Below, one piece after another: positions 5,776 through 15,100 of a stretch of DNA of 64,000 nucleotides (positions are counted from its first letter, which is position 1; each line of letters opens with the position of its first letter). Under the pieces are notes generated by a model. It was not told the origin of the DNA and made no database searches. It saw only the letters and a list, made by a program, of their open reading frames with translations. Source of the DNA: Coprococcus aceti (GTDB taxonomy: Bacteria; Bacillota; Clostridia; Lachnospirales; Lachnospiraceae); NCBI RefSeq assembly GCF_025567285.1, contig NZ_JAOQJT010000002.1, forward strand, positions 1 through 64,000, read 5' to 3'. The position numbers and the translations under genes were made by a program.

Positions 5776-8661
5776 TTGGCTAAAATCAGAGTACACGAAT
5801 TATCAAAACAGTTAAACATTTCAAATAAAGATATCATAGATACACTTGGCGCAAAGGGAATAGAGATCAAGAGTCATATGTCCAATCTGGACGATTCGAT
5901 GGTTGGAATAATTAAAGCTAAGTTTGGAGCAAAGACTGCGCCAAAGGCCGAGGCTCCAAAGGCTGAGACCCCAAAGCCTGCAACACCAAAGCAGGAGGCT
6001 CCAAAGGCAGCGCCTAAGACAGAGCAGCCAAAGCCTGAGACAGCAAAGCCTGCTGCAGCGCCAAAGGCGGACGCGCAGAAGCAGAATCCTTCAAGGGATG
6101 ACAATTCAGCAGCCAGACAGGGTTCTGGCAATCATGTAAGATTTGCCAGGGAGGACAGAAACGGCGGCAAGATGAATAACAACGGTAACAGAGTCAGATT
6201 TAACAACGACAGACAGGGCGGTTCAGACAGAGCCAGATTCAGCAACGACAGGAACCAGGGCGACAGAAATCAGGGTGACAGACCAAGATTCGGCAGAGAT
6301 GGCCAGGGCGACAGAAATCAGAGTGACAGACCAAGAGTAGGCAGAGACGGTCAGGGCGACAGACCAAGGTTTAACAGAGATGGCGACAGAAACCAGGGTG
6401 ACAGACCAAGATTTAACAGAGACGGCCAGAATGACAGACCAAGGTTTAACAGAGATGGTGATAGAAACCAGGGTGACAGACCAAGATTTAACAGGGACGG
6501 CCAGGGTGACAGACCAAGGTTTAACAGAGACGGAGACAGAAACCAGGGTGGCGGACGCTTCGGCAATGGCGATAGAAACCAGGGCGGAAGAGGCTTTAAC
6601 AGAGATGGTGGCAACCGTTTCAGCAACCGTATCAATATGCCATTTGGCAAGGATGACGAGGATGACAGCCCAGCTCAGAAGAGAGCACCATTCAAGAGAG
6701 ACCGCAAGGACTTCGATGCGAAGGAGATGCCGGGTAAGGATTTAAAGAGCCAGAACAGAGATAACTACAACAGAGATAAGAACAAGCCACGTAAGGGCAA
6801 CAGAAGATCACCTGAGGAGGTCGAGGCTGATATCAGCAGACTTGCGAAGAATGTGAAGAACAAGCCACAGAAGAAGCAGCAGGCACCACAGGAGGATCCG
6901 GATGCAATCAGAACCATCACACTTCCTGAGGTTGTAACACTCAAGGAGCTGGCTGATGCGGTAAAGACTCCTGTAACAGCACTTATCAAGAAGTTGTTCC
7001 TCGCAGGTAAGATGGTCAATGTGAACTCAGAGCTTCCATTTGACGAGGCTTCAGAGATCGCACTTGAGTACAACTGTATAGCTGAGGAAGAGGAGAAGGT
7101 AGATGTGATCGAGGAACTCCTGAAGGAGGACGAAGAGGACGAGAAGGACATGGTTCCAAGACCTCCAGTAGTCTGCGTTATGGGACACGTTGATCACGGT
7201 AAGACATCACTCCTTGATGCGATCAGACAGACAAAGGTAACATCAGGTGAGGCTGGTGGAATCACACAGGCCATCGGTGCATCAGTTGTCGATGTAAATG
7301 GCCAGACTATAACATTCCTTGATACTCCTGGACATGAGGCGTTCACAGCAATGCGTATGCGTGGTGCACAGAGTACAGATATCGCTATCCTTGTTGTAGC
7401 TGCCGATGATGGAGTAATGCCACAGACTATCGAGGCTATCAACCATGCAAAGGCTGCCGGGATTGAGATCATAGTAGCGATCAACAAGATCGATAAGGAA
7501 AGTGCAAATATAGAGAGAGTTAAGCAGGAGCTTACAGAGTATGAGCTTATCCCAGAGGATTGGGGTGGTTCAACAATATTCTGTCCTGTATCTGCACATA
7601 CTAAGGAAGGTATTGACAATCTCCTTGAGATGATCCTCCTCACAGCGGATGTGCTTGAACTTAAGGCAAATCCTAACAGAAAGGCAAGAGGTATCGTCAT
7701 CGAGGCTGAGCTTGACAAGGGACGTGGACCTGTTGCAACAATGCTTGTACAGAAGGGAACACTCCATGTTGGAGATTACATCGCTGTCGGAGCGTCACAT
7801 GGTAAGGTACGTGCCATGACCAACTCAAGAGGTGAGAGAGTTACAGAGGCTCTTCCATCAACACCTGTACAGATCCAGGGTCTCAACACAGTTCCTGATG
7901 CAGGCGAGATATTCATGGCAGTTGACAATGAGAAGGAAGCAAGAACCATATCAGAGACATATATCTCGCAGGGTAAGGAGAAGCTTCTTGCAGATACAAA
8001 GCAGAGAATGTCACTTGACGATCTGTACAGCCAGATCCAGGCCGGCAACCTCAAGGAGCTCAAGATCATCATCAAGGCAGATGTACAGGGTTCAGTTGAG
8101 GCCGTTAAGCAGAGTCTCTTAAAACTCTCAAATGACGAGGTCGTTATCAAGTGCATACATGCAGGTGTAGGTGCTATCAACGAGTCAGATATAATTCTTG
8201 CATCAGCATCAAATGCCATCGTAATCGGTTTCAATATCAGACCGGATGCGAGAGCAAAGGATATGGCTGACAGCGAGGGGGTAGATGTTCGTCTGTACAG
8301 AGTCATTTACAATGCAATAGAGGATATTGATTCAGCAATGAAGGGTATGCTTGATCCTATATATGAGGAGAAGGTCATCGGACACGCAGAGATCAGACAG
8401 ACATACAAGGCTTCTGGTATCGGTGTCATTGCCGGTTCATATGTTCTCGACGGAACAATCAACAGAAACTGCAGCGTAAGGATTACCAGAGAGGGCAATC
8501 TTATATTTGAAGGAAAGCTTGCTTCACTCAAGAGATTCAAGGATGATGTCAAGGAAGTTAAGTCCGGCTTTGAGTGTGGTATGGTATTCGAGAACTTCCA
8601 GGACGTTGCAGAGGAAGATCAGATAGAGGCATACGAGATGGTAGAGGTGCCTAGAAAGTAG
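5776..8661 (+). CDS. infB: Translation initiation factor IF-2
   Basis: A 961-residue IF-2, longer than many because of its N-terminal half. After a small IF2_N domain (about 1-55, RVHELSKQLNISNKDII) comes an Ala/Pro/Lys-rich stretch (55-100) and an Arg/Gly/Asn/Asp-rich repeat region (about 115-290). A second IF2_N domain lies near 380-430. The GTPase domain starts about 465 with GHVDHGKT (470-477), then DTPGHEAF and NKIDK. Domains II, III and IV follow and bind fMet-tRNA. The TTG start is supported by GGAGG. The repeat region is built of near-identical DRNQGDRPRFNRDGQ-like units. It overlaps no neighbour and precedes rbfA by 8 nt. Confidence 0.97.
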   Translation: MAKIRVHELSKQLNISNKDIIDTLGAKGIEIKSHMSNLDDSMVGIIKAKFGAKTAPKAEAPKAETPKPATPKQEAPKAAPKTEQPKPETAKPAAAPKADAQKQNPSRDDNSAARQGSGNHVRFAREDRNGGKMNNNGNRVRFNNDRQGGSDRARFSNDRNQGDRNQGDRPRFGRDGQGDRNQSDRPRVGRDGQGDRPRFNRDGDRNQGDRPRFNRDGQNDRPRFNRDGDRNQGDRPRFNRDGQGDRPRFNRDGDRNQGGGRFGNGDRNQGGRGFNRDGGNRFSNRINMPFGKDDEDDSPAQKRAPFKRDRKDFDAKEMPGKDLKSQNRDNYNRDKNKPRKGNRRSPEEVEADISRLAKNVKNKPQKKQQAPQEDPDAIRTITLPEVVTLKELADAVKTPVTALIKKLFLAGKMVNVNSELPFDEASEIALEYNCIAEEEEKVDVIEELLKEDEEDEKDMVPRPPVVCVMGHVDHGKTSLLDAIRQTKVTSGEAGGITQAIGASVVDVNGQTITFLDTPGHEAFTAMRMRGAQSTDIAILVVAADDGVMPQTIEAINHAKAAGIEIIVAINKIDKESANIERVKQELTEYELIPEDWGGSTIFCPVSAHTKEGIDNLLEMILLTADVLELKANPNRKARGIVIEAELDKGRGPVATMLVQKGTLHVGDYIAVGASHGKVRAMTNSRGERVTEALPSTPVQIQGLNTVPDAGEIFMAVDNEKEARTISETYISQGKEKLLADTKQRMSLDDLYSQIQAGNLKELKIIIKADVQGSVEAVKQSLLKLSNDEVVIKCIHAGVGAINESDIILASASNAIVIGFNIRPDARAKDMADSEGVDVRLYRVIYNAIEDIDSAMKGMLDPIYEEKVIGHAEIRQTYKASGIGVIAGSYVLDGTINRNCSVRITREGNLIFEGKLASLKRFKDDVKEVKSGFECGMVFENFQDVAEEDQIEAYEMVEVPRK
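6236..6570 (+). repeat. In-frame tandem repeats in the IF-2 N-terminal region
   Basis: Degenerate units of 24-48 nt encode DRNQGDRPRF and NRDGQGDRPRF motifs, repeated about ten times (residues about 154-265). The repeats keep the reading frame and give a strongly charged, low-complexity segment. Confidence 0.8.
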
Positions 8662-8669
8662 TAATAGAT

Positions 8670-9083
8670 ATGAGAAAAAACAGTGTAAAGAATAACAGGA
8701 TCAACGGTGAGGTCCAGAGAGAACTCAGCAGGATCATCAGCCGTGAGATCAAGGATCCAAGAATATCACCTATGACTTCGGTCGTTGATGTGGTTGTCAC
8801 ACCTGATCTCAAGTTCTGCAAGGCATATATCAGTGTCCTGGGTGACCAGGATGCTGTTGATTCCACATTTGCAGGGTTGAACAGCGCAATGGGATATATC
8901 AGAAGAGAGCTTGCTCATTCTGTAAATCTGCGCAATACACCGGAGATAACATTTATCATGGACCAGTCCATAGAGTATGGTGTCAGTATGTCCCACAAGA
9001 TAGATGAGGCTCTCGGAAAGCATGGCGATGCTGACGAGAGTACAGATGAAAACTCAGAGAGTGAAGATGAGTTTGAAGAGTAG
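8670..9083 (+). CDS. rbfA: 30S ribosome-binding factor RbfA
   Basis: A 137-residue KH-type RbfA, which helps late 30S assembly. Family features are RINGEVQRELSRIISREIKDPRI at the N terminus, VTPDLKFCKAYISVLG in the middle and LRNTPEITFIMDQSIEYG near the C terminus. The acidic tail (about 118-137) is an extension. Standard position between infB and the DHH phosphoesterase gene. Confidence 0.95.
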   Translation: MRKNSVKNNRINGEVQRELSRIISREIKDPRISPMTSVVDVVVTPDLKFCKAYISVLGDQDAVDSTFAGLNSAMGYIRRELAHSVNLRNTPEITFIMDQSIEYGVSMSHKIDEALGKHGDADESTDENSESEDEFEE

Positions 9084-9116
9084 GATATAATATGAGAATT
9101 TAAAAGGAGGTATATC

Positions 9117-10064
9117 ATGAACGATCTTATAAGGGAGATAGAGAACGCAGACAGCATAGCCATAACAGGACATATTAATCCTGATGGTGACTGTATAGGT
9201 TCAACACTTGGAATGTATAACTATATTACAAGCAATTACCCTGACAAGAGGGTTCAGGTATATCTTCAGGAATTCCCAGATGTATTTATGTTCCTGAATG
9301 GTGCATCTACTGTAAAACATGAGGCAGATGACGAGACCTATGATCTGTTTATGTCGCTTGACTGCGGAGATATGGACAGATTCACACCATTTGTCAGATA
9401 TTATGAGACTGCGAAGAGAACTCTTTGCATAGACCACCATGTGTCTAACAAAGGCTTTGGTGATGTGTGCTATGTGGAAAGTGATGCATGCTCCGCTGCG
9501 GAGGCTATATTCAAGCTCCTGGATGAGAAAAAGATCAACCAGCAGTGCGCAGAGTGTCTGTATACCGGTATAGTCCACGACACAGGAGTGTTTAAGCACA
9601 GCAATACCACCAGAGAGTCCATGACCATAGCGGGAATCCTGATAGAGAAGGGAGCGAGACCAAGCTTTGTCATAGATGAGACATTTTACAAGAAGACGCT
9701 CACACAGAATAAGCTTCTGGGCTATGCGCTTCTCAACATGAAGCAGTTTGCAGATGGAAAGATAACCCATACACTTCTGACAAAGGAGGACTTTGACAGA
9801 TTTGGTGCCAGCAAGATGGATACGGATGGAATCGTGGATCAGCTCAGACTGACATCAGGTACTGAGGTTGCTTTCTTCATGTATCAGGCTGGTGAGGATA
9901 ATTACAAGATATCCCTCAGGGCAAATGATATCGTGAACGTGAGTGAGATCGCGTGCAGCCACGGCGGTGGCGGCCATGTGAAGGCTGCGGGATGCAATAT
10001 GTCAGGTGATCCGGAAAAGATAGTTGCGGAGATAGTTGCGGATATAGAGAAACAGCTTGGCTGA
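9117..10064 (+). CDS. nrnA: DHH-family phosphoesterase, NrnA-like oligoribonuclease/pAp phosphatase
   Basis: A 315-residue member of the DHH/DHHA1 superfamily. The metal-binding motifs are visible: GHINPDGDCIGS (about 20-31), the Asp of SLDCGD, CIDHHVSN (about 104-111) and HDTG. The DHHA1 domain carries SHGGGGHVKAAG near the C terminus. NrnA degrades short RNA and dephosphorylates 3'-phosphoadenosine 5'-phosphate. In Firmicutes this gene commonly sits between rbfA and truB, as here. AAAGGAGG precedes the ATG. Confidence 0.92.
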   Translation: MNDLIREIENADSIAITGHINPDGDCIGSTLGMYNYITSNYPDKRVQVYLQEFPDVFMFLNGASTVKHEADDETYDLFMSLDCGDMDRFTPFVRYYETAKRTLCIDHHVSNKGFGDVCYVESDACSAAEAIFKLLDEKKINQQCAECLYTGIVHDTGVFKHSNTTRESMTIAGILIEKGARPSFVIDETFYKKTLTQNKLLGYALLNMKQFADGKITHTLLTKEDFDRFGASKMDTDGIVDQLRLTSGTEVAFFMYQAGEDNYKISLRANDIVNVSEIACSHGGGGHVKAAGCNMSGDPEKIVAEIVADIEKQLG

Positions 10065-10148
10065 TAAATTGCAGAAAAGATGTGATCTGGAACAGGTACT
10101 GATACAGCGGACTGATGTAAAAGACTTTGGATTGGATTTGAAATAGTT

Positions 10149-11051
10149 ATGATAGATGGATTTATCAATATATATAAGGAGCAGGGGTTCACGTCATTTG
10201 ATGTGGTGGCAAAGCTCCGTGGTATATTAAAACAGAAAAAGATAGGTCATACCGGAACTCTCGATCCCATGGCGGAGGGAGTTCTTCTTGTGTGTCTGGG
10301 AAGTGCTACGAAGATGTGCGATCTGCTCACTGAGAAGAACAAGACATACACATGTACCATGCTTCTCGGAAAGACCAGCGACACCGAAGATGTGACAGGA
10401 GTCATGACAGACGTGACAGATGTATATCCTGATGAGAAGACAGTCAGGGCTGCGGTGATGAGTTTTGTAGGCGATTACATGCAGATCCCGCCTATGTATT
10501 CAGCCATCAAGGTGAATGGTAAGAAGCTCTATGAACTGGCAAGAGCCGGACAGGTCATTGAGAGGGATCCGAGACCGGTCACGATACATGGGATTACTTT
10601 ACAGTCAGTAGAACTCCCGAGAGTGACATTTGATGTGAGCTGTTCCAAGGGAACATACATCAGAAGCCTGTGCAGGGATATAGGAGAAAAGCTTGGCTGC
10701 GGTGCGGTGATGGAGAAGCTTGTCAGAACCGAGGTGAAGGGCTTTACTATAGAAGAAAGTCTGACGCTTGATGAGGTGGAGAAGGCAAGGGATGACGGGA
10801 CACTCATGCAGCATGTGCTCACAACAGACAAGCTTATGCCGGATATTCCAGAACTCCATATATCAGCAAAGGGTGAGAAACTTCTTGCAAATGGAAATAA
10901 GCTCAGTGCGGATGCATTTGCCGAGAATAAGATACACAGGGATACCTATGTCAAGGTGTTCGATGAGAATGGAAGATTTGCGGCACTGTATGAATACAGC
11001 GATGAGAAGAGGCAGTATGTGCCGTTCAAGATGTTTCCGGTGAGCAATTAA
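10149..11051 (+). CDS. truB: tRNA pseudouridine(55) synthase TruB
   Basis: A 300-residue TruB that makes pseudouridine 55 in the T loop of tRNA. The catalytic Asp lies in KIGHTGTLDPMAEGVL (near residue 40); the other family blocks TYTCTMLLGKTSDTEDVTG and SCSKGTYIRSLCRDIG are intact, and a PUA-like tail follows. It ends 12 nt before ribF. Confidence 0.95.
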   Translation: MIDGFINIYKEQGFTSFDVVAKLRGILKQKKIGHTGTLDPMAEGVLLVCLGSATKMCDLLTEKNKTYTCTMLLGKTSDTEDVTGVMTDVTDVYPDEKTVRAAVMSFVGDYMQIPPMYSAIKVNGKKLYELARAGQVIERDPRPVTIHGITLQSVELPRVTFDVSCSKGTYIRSLCRDIGEKLGCGAVMEKLVRTEVKGFTIEESLTLDEVEKARDDGTLMQHVLTTDKLMPDIPELHISAKGEKLLANGNKLSADAFAENKIHRDTYVKVFDENGRFAALYEYSDEKRQYVPFKMFPVSN

Positions 11052-11063
11052 GGACAGACAGTT

Positions 11064-12035
11064 ATGATTCATATAAAGGACACGAAGAAGGTAAAACTGA
11101 ATAGCACAGAGCGCACGGCGGTTGCCCTGGGCAAGTTTGATGGTATCCATCAGGGACACATGCTGTTGATAGAGCAGGTGTTGAAGCTTCAGAGACAGGG
11201 ATATATGGGCGTTGTGTTCACATTTGACATGAGGGAGAATCATGTGTTTGATGTGAGCAATATGAAGACCATATACACATCTGACGAGAAGGCACAGGTG
11301 GTATCGGATACCGGAGTTGACGTCCTGGTTGAATATCCGTTTGACGATGCATTTGCGGCTACAGAGCCGAAGGCGTTCATCAGAGATGTTTTGGTGGACA
11401 TGATGCGGGCCGGATATGTCGTGGTTGGAAGCGATTACAGATTCGGCAGAGACAGAAAGGGCGATGTGGATACCCTCAGAAGCTATGCGGACGAGTATGG
11501 ATATAAGGTCATAGTCATAGACAAGCTGGAACAGGATGACGAGGTGGTCAGCTCAACTGTCATCAGGAAGAATATTTCTGAGGGAGATGTGAGGTCGGTC
11601 ATTCCGATGCTCGGCAGACCGTACAGTATGACAGGTGAAGTGGTGTCCGGTAAACAGCTTGGAAGGACAATAGGAATACCGACTGCGAATATGCTGCCGG
11701 AGGAGCGCAAGCTGTACCCGCCGGCTGGTGTGTATGCTTCAAGGATCAGTATAATCCGGGGGAAGCATACGGGACATGAGGATCCTTTCAGAGTCTATAT
11801 GGGAATCACCAACATAGGAGACAATCCTACAGTCAACGACAAGGGAAATATCACCATAGAGACGAATATCTTCGACTTTGACAGGAACATATATGGACAG
11901 GTCATCAAGGTGGAGCTTATCGAGCAGATCCGAGGTGAGAAGAAATTTGGAAGCCTGGATGAGCTCAAGGCCCAGATGGCAAATGACATAGAAACTTCAA
12001 AAAGAATACTTGCTAATAAAGTATTGGTAAAATAG
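11064..12035 (+). CDS. ribF: Bifunctional riboflavin kinase/FAD synthetase
   Basis: A 323-residue enzyme making FMN and then FAD. The N-terminal adenylyltransferase domain has ALGKFDGIHQGH (about 22-33) and the ISSTxIR-like VVSSTVIRK. The C-terminal kinase domain has GRTIGIPTAN and GVYAS, then NIGDNPTV and FDFDRNIYG. No FMN riboswitch is seen upstream; the gene appears to be the last of the nusA operon. Its stop codon lies inside the terminator hairpin. Confidence 0.95.
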   Translation: MIHIKDTKKVKLNSTERTAVALGKFDGIHQGHMLLIEQVLKLQRQGYMGVVFTFDMRENHVFDVSNMKTIYTSDEKAQVVSDTGVDVLVEYPFDDAFAATEPKAFIRDVLVDMMRAGYVVVGSDYRFGRDRKGDVDTLRSYADEYGYKVIVIDKLEQDDEVVSSTVIRKNISEGDVRSVIPMLGRPYSMTGEVVSGKQLGRTIGIPTANMLPEERKLYPPAGVYASRISIIRGKHTGHEDPFRVYMGITNIGDNPTVNDKGNITIETNIFDFDRNIYGQVIKVELIEQIRGEKKFGSLDELKAQMANDIETSKRILANKVLVK

Positions 12036-12120
12036 CACAGAAAACATTGGTAATTATGCGCATAAATAATGACGGATTATTGGGTCGCATGAAGATGTTT
12101 TCTGTGCTATATTTTTAATA
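12034..12120 (+). terminator. Long-stem terminator after ribF
   Basis: TAGCACAGAAAACAT (12034-12048) pairs perfectly with ATGTTTTCTGTGCTA (12095-12109) over 15 bp, followed by TATTTTTAATA. The 46-nt loop is unusually long for a plain terminator. The ribF stop codon forms the beginning of the left arm. Confidence 0.7.
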
Positions 12121-12169
12121 ATAGGGTATTTTTTAGGAGGAAAAAGGAAGTACAAGGAGGAAAAGTAAA

Positions 12170-15100
12170 ATGAGAAAGAAAGCAGCGAGCAGGATCCTGG
12201 CATATGTTCTCACCTTATGCATGATCATCGGCAGTATAACCTGGCCGGAGATCACAGCTAAGGCGGAGAGCATCACGCTGGATCTGAAACCGGACACCGG
12301 CTGGAAGACGGTGACTGCAAAGTCGGATACTTATAGTAAGAAGCCTAAGGCAGAGATGAGGTTTTCTCCACCGAGTGAACTCGGCTCTATGAAAGCGATT
12401 GCTGATGCCGGGTATAAGACACTCAAGATCACATATGCGGTGGAGGATTTCACTGAACTAAGTGGGGAAAGTTCAGGAGTTATGCCATTTGTATCATATG
12501 GGCCATCGTGGTCCAATAATGATGTATGGATTAATCTGGAAAAAGCCGGACAGTTTGAGGCTACACTTGATCTGGCATCGATCAATACTACCAGCACAGA
12601 GAGCGTGGCATTTGGTATACAGATTGCAAATCTCCAGGAGAACAGCACGATCAAATTCAGGATCGTGTCAGCGGTGCTCTCAGGAACAAAGAGCACCTCG
12701 GGCGGTTCGTCAGGGGAGTCAGGCGGTTCAGGCGACAGCGGATCAGGCAGTGCAGATCTTGATTCAATTGGAAACACAAGTTCAAGCGTAACTGCAAGCC
12801 TTGCCGATGGAGATGGAACAGCCAAGGGAGATGGCTACTACGAGACAGAGATAACGATAAATAACAAGAGCAATTCATACATAGCTGACTGGATAGCGGT
12901 AGCTGATGTGAATGGTTCGGTAACTGCAGTTAAGGATTACAGCAGCTGGTCAGCTATCAAGGGTGTATTCAGTGATGGAAAGCTGTACATATATCCAAAC
13001 ACATCCAAGAAGTCAGGTGCAGTAAATGCCGGTTCGAGCGTGAGATATTCAAAGCTTGGCTACACAGGTACGGCAAACGGTGTGTCTATAACAGGTGTCA
13101 AGGTGTACTACAGCTCACAGTCAGGTGCATTTGACTCATTTATCGGTTCGCTTTCATCATCATCTGGCGGAGCCGGGGACAACACAGGTGAGATCAATAC
13201 GGATGTTGAGTACAATTATGCAAAGCTTCTTCAGGAGTCACTGTATCTTTATGATGCGAATATGTGCGGAAGTGATGTATCTGCAAAGAGTGAGTTCTCT
13301 TGGAGATCAAACTGTCATACTGAGGATGCAAAAACAACATATAATGGAAAGACTGTGGATGTCAGCGGTGGATACCATGATGCGGGAGATCATGCCAAGT
13401 TTGGTCTGCCACAGGCATATTCGGCTACAGTTCTAGGACTTGCGCACATGGAGTTTGCTGAGGCATTTGCGGATACTGCTACAGAGGCACACTACAAGAG
13501 GATCATGGACAGATTCGTTGATTATTTCAAGAGATGCACAGTCCTTGGAAGCGATGGTTCGGTTCAGGCTTTCTGTTATCAGGTCGGTGATGGAAATGTA
13601 GATCATGGATACTGGGGAGCTCCGGAAAAGCAGTCATCAAGAAGTGGACAGGCAACATTCACATCTGATTCGGATACGTGTACAGATATCGTTTCAGAGA
13701 CAGCGGCGGCACTTGCGGCATATTATATAAATTACAAGGATAAGAAAGCGCTTTCCTATGCGGAGAAGCTTTTCACATATGCGGATACTAAGGCTAAGAA
13801 GAACAGCTCGGGTCCGGCATCAGGTTTCTATAACTCAGATTCATGGGAAGATGACTATGCCCTTGCGGCGGCTCTTCTGTACAAGGCTACAGGAAAATCA
13901 GCATATGCAACAAAATACAATAATGTATATGGTGGCAGAACAAATCCTAACTGGGCTCTTTGCTGGAATAACGTGGCTCAGGCGGCTCTGCTCTACAGTC
14001 CTAATTCATCCAAGAAGAGCGTGTTCGTGGAGAACCAGTCAGGACTTATAGCAAGCAAGACACAGTCAGGAGATAACAATTTCTGCCTGATAGACAGCTG
14101 GGGATCGGCGAGATATAACACTGCTCATCAGATGACAGGTCTTCTGTATGATACTATATATGGAAAGAATGATTATTCATCATGGGCAAATGGTCAGATG
14201 AAGTACATACTTGGCAACAATGCAGGTTCAAAGTGTTTTGTTGTCGGTTACAACAAGTATTCATCAAAGTACCCTCATCACAGAGCCTCAAGCGGATATC
14301 AGGGTTCTGTAACTGGAAATGCATATACAAAGCAGGCACATGTACTAGTCGGCGCTTTGGTTGGCGGTCCGGCGGGTTCGAGTACATCCTATGTAGATAG
14401 CTCAGAAGATTATAACCAGAACGAGGTTGCACTGGACTATAATGCAAGCCTTGTGGGTGCAGCAGCTGGACTTTATCTGTATGTAAAGAACAGCGGAACA
14501 GATGAGGAGAAGGCAGCACAGAAGGTAGTTCCAAAGAGCGAGGTGTCGTCAGAGCTTAGGACGATAAGCGGTGAATCTGGTGGAGGCATGACAACAGAGG
14601 ACGATACGAAGGATCCTTCAACTGGCTCAACTGGCTCAACCGGATCAACCGGATCAACAACGGGTTCAACGTCTGAGAAAGACACAGAGGCTCCGTCAGA
14701 GACACCAGCCGTAAAGGTTACAGGAATCTCATTTGACAAGACATACATAACACTTAATGTGGGTGACAGTGATGAGATCAAGGCAACGATAACACCTGCT
14801 GATGCAAAAGATACATCCCTTGTGTGGTCAAGTTCAGATAAGGCTAAGGTATCCGTACAGAATGGCAAGATTACAGCCCTCGCAGCCGGAACGGCAACCA
14901 TCACAGCTACGGCTAAGGATGGCTCGGAAATAAAATCGGAGTGTGTTGTCAAGGTACTCACTCCTGGAAAGCTGTCATGTAGCAGTGATGCCAAGGCATG
15001 GACAGATCTCGTATATGGCTATACAAATGCGAATCATGCAGCTATTGAACTGTCAAACTCCGGGGAGACAACCCTTACAGATGTAAAGGCTGAGCTTAAG

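Noticed and set aside
6236..6570. CRISPR-like array
   Set aside because: The repeats are in-frame, of unequal length and without unique spacers; they encode the IF-2 low-complexity region.
9201..9770. Long minus-strand open frame opposite the NrnA gene
   Set aside because: It is antisense to a clearly conserved coding gene and has no domain or ribosome-binding site; the same holds for the other long antisense frames in infB, parE, parC and the giant genes.
11036..11070. FMN riboswitch before ribF
   Set aside because: Only 12 nt separate truB and ribF, and no aptamer motif is present.
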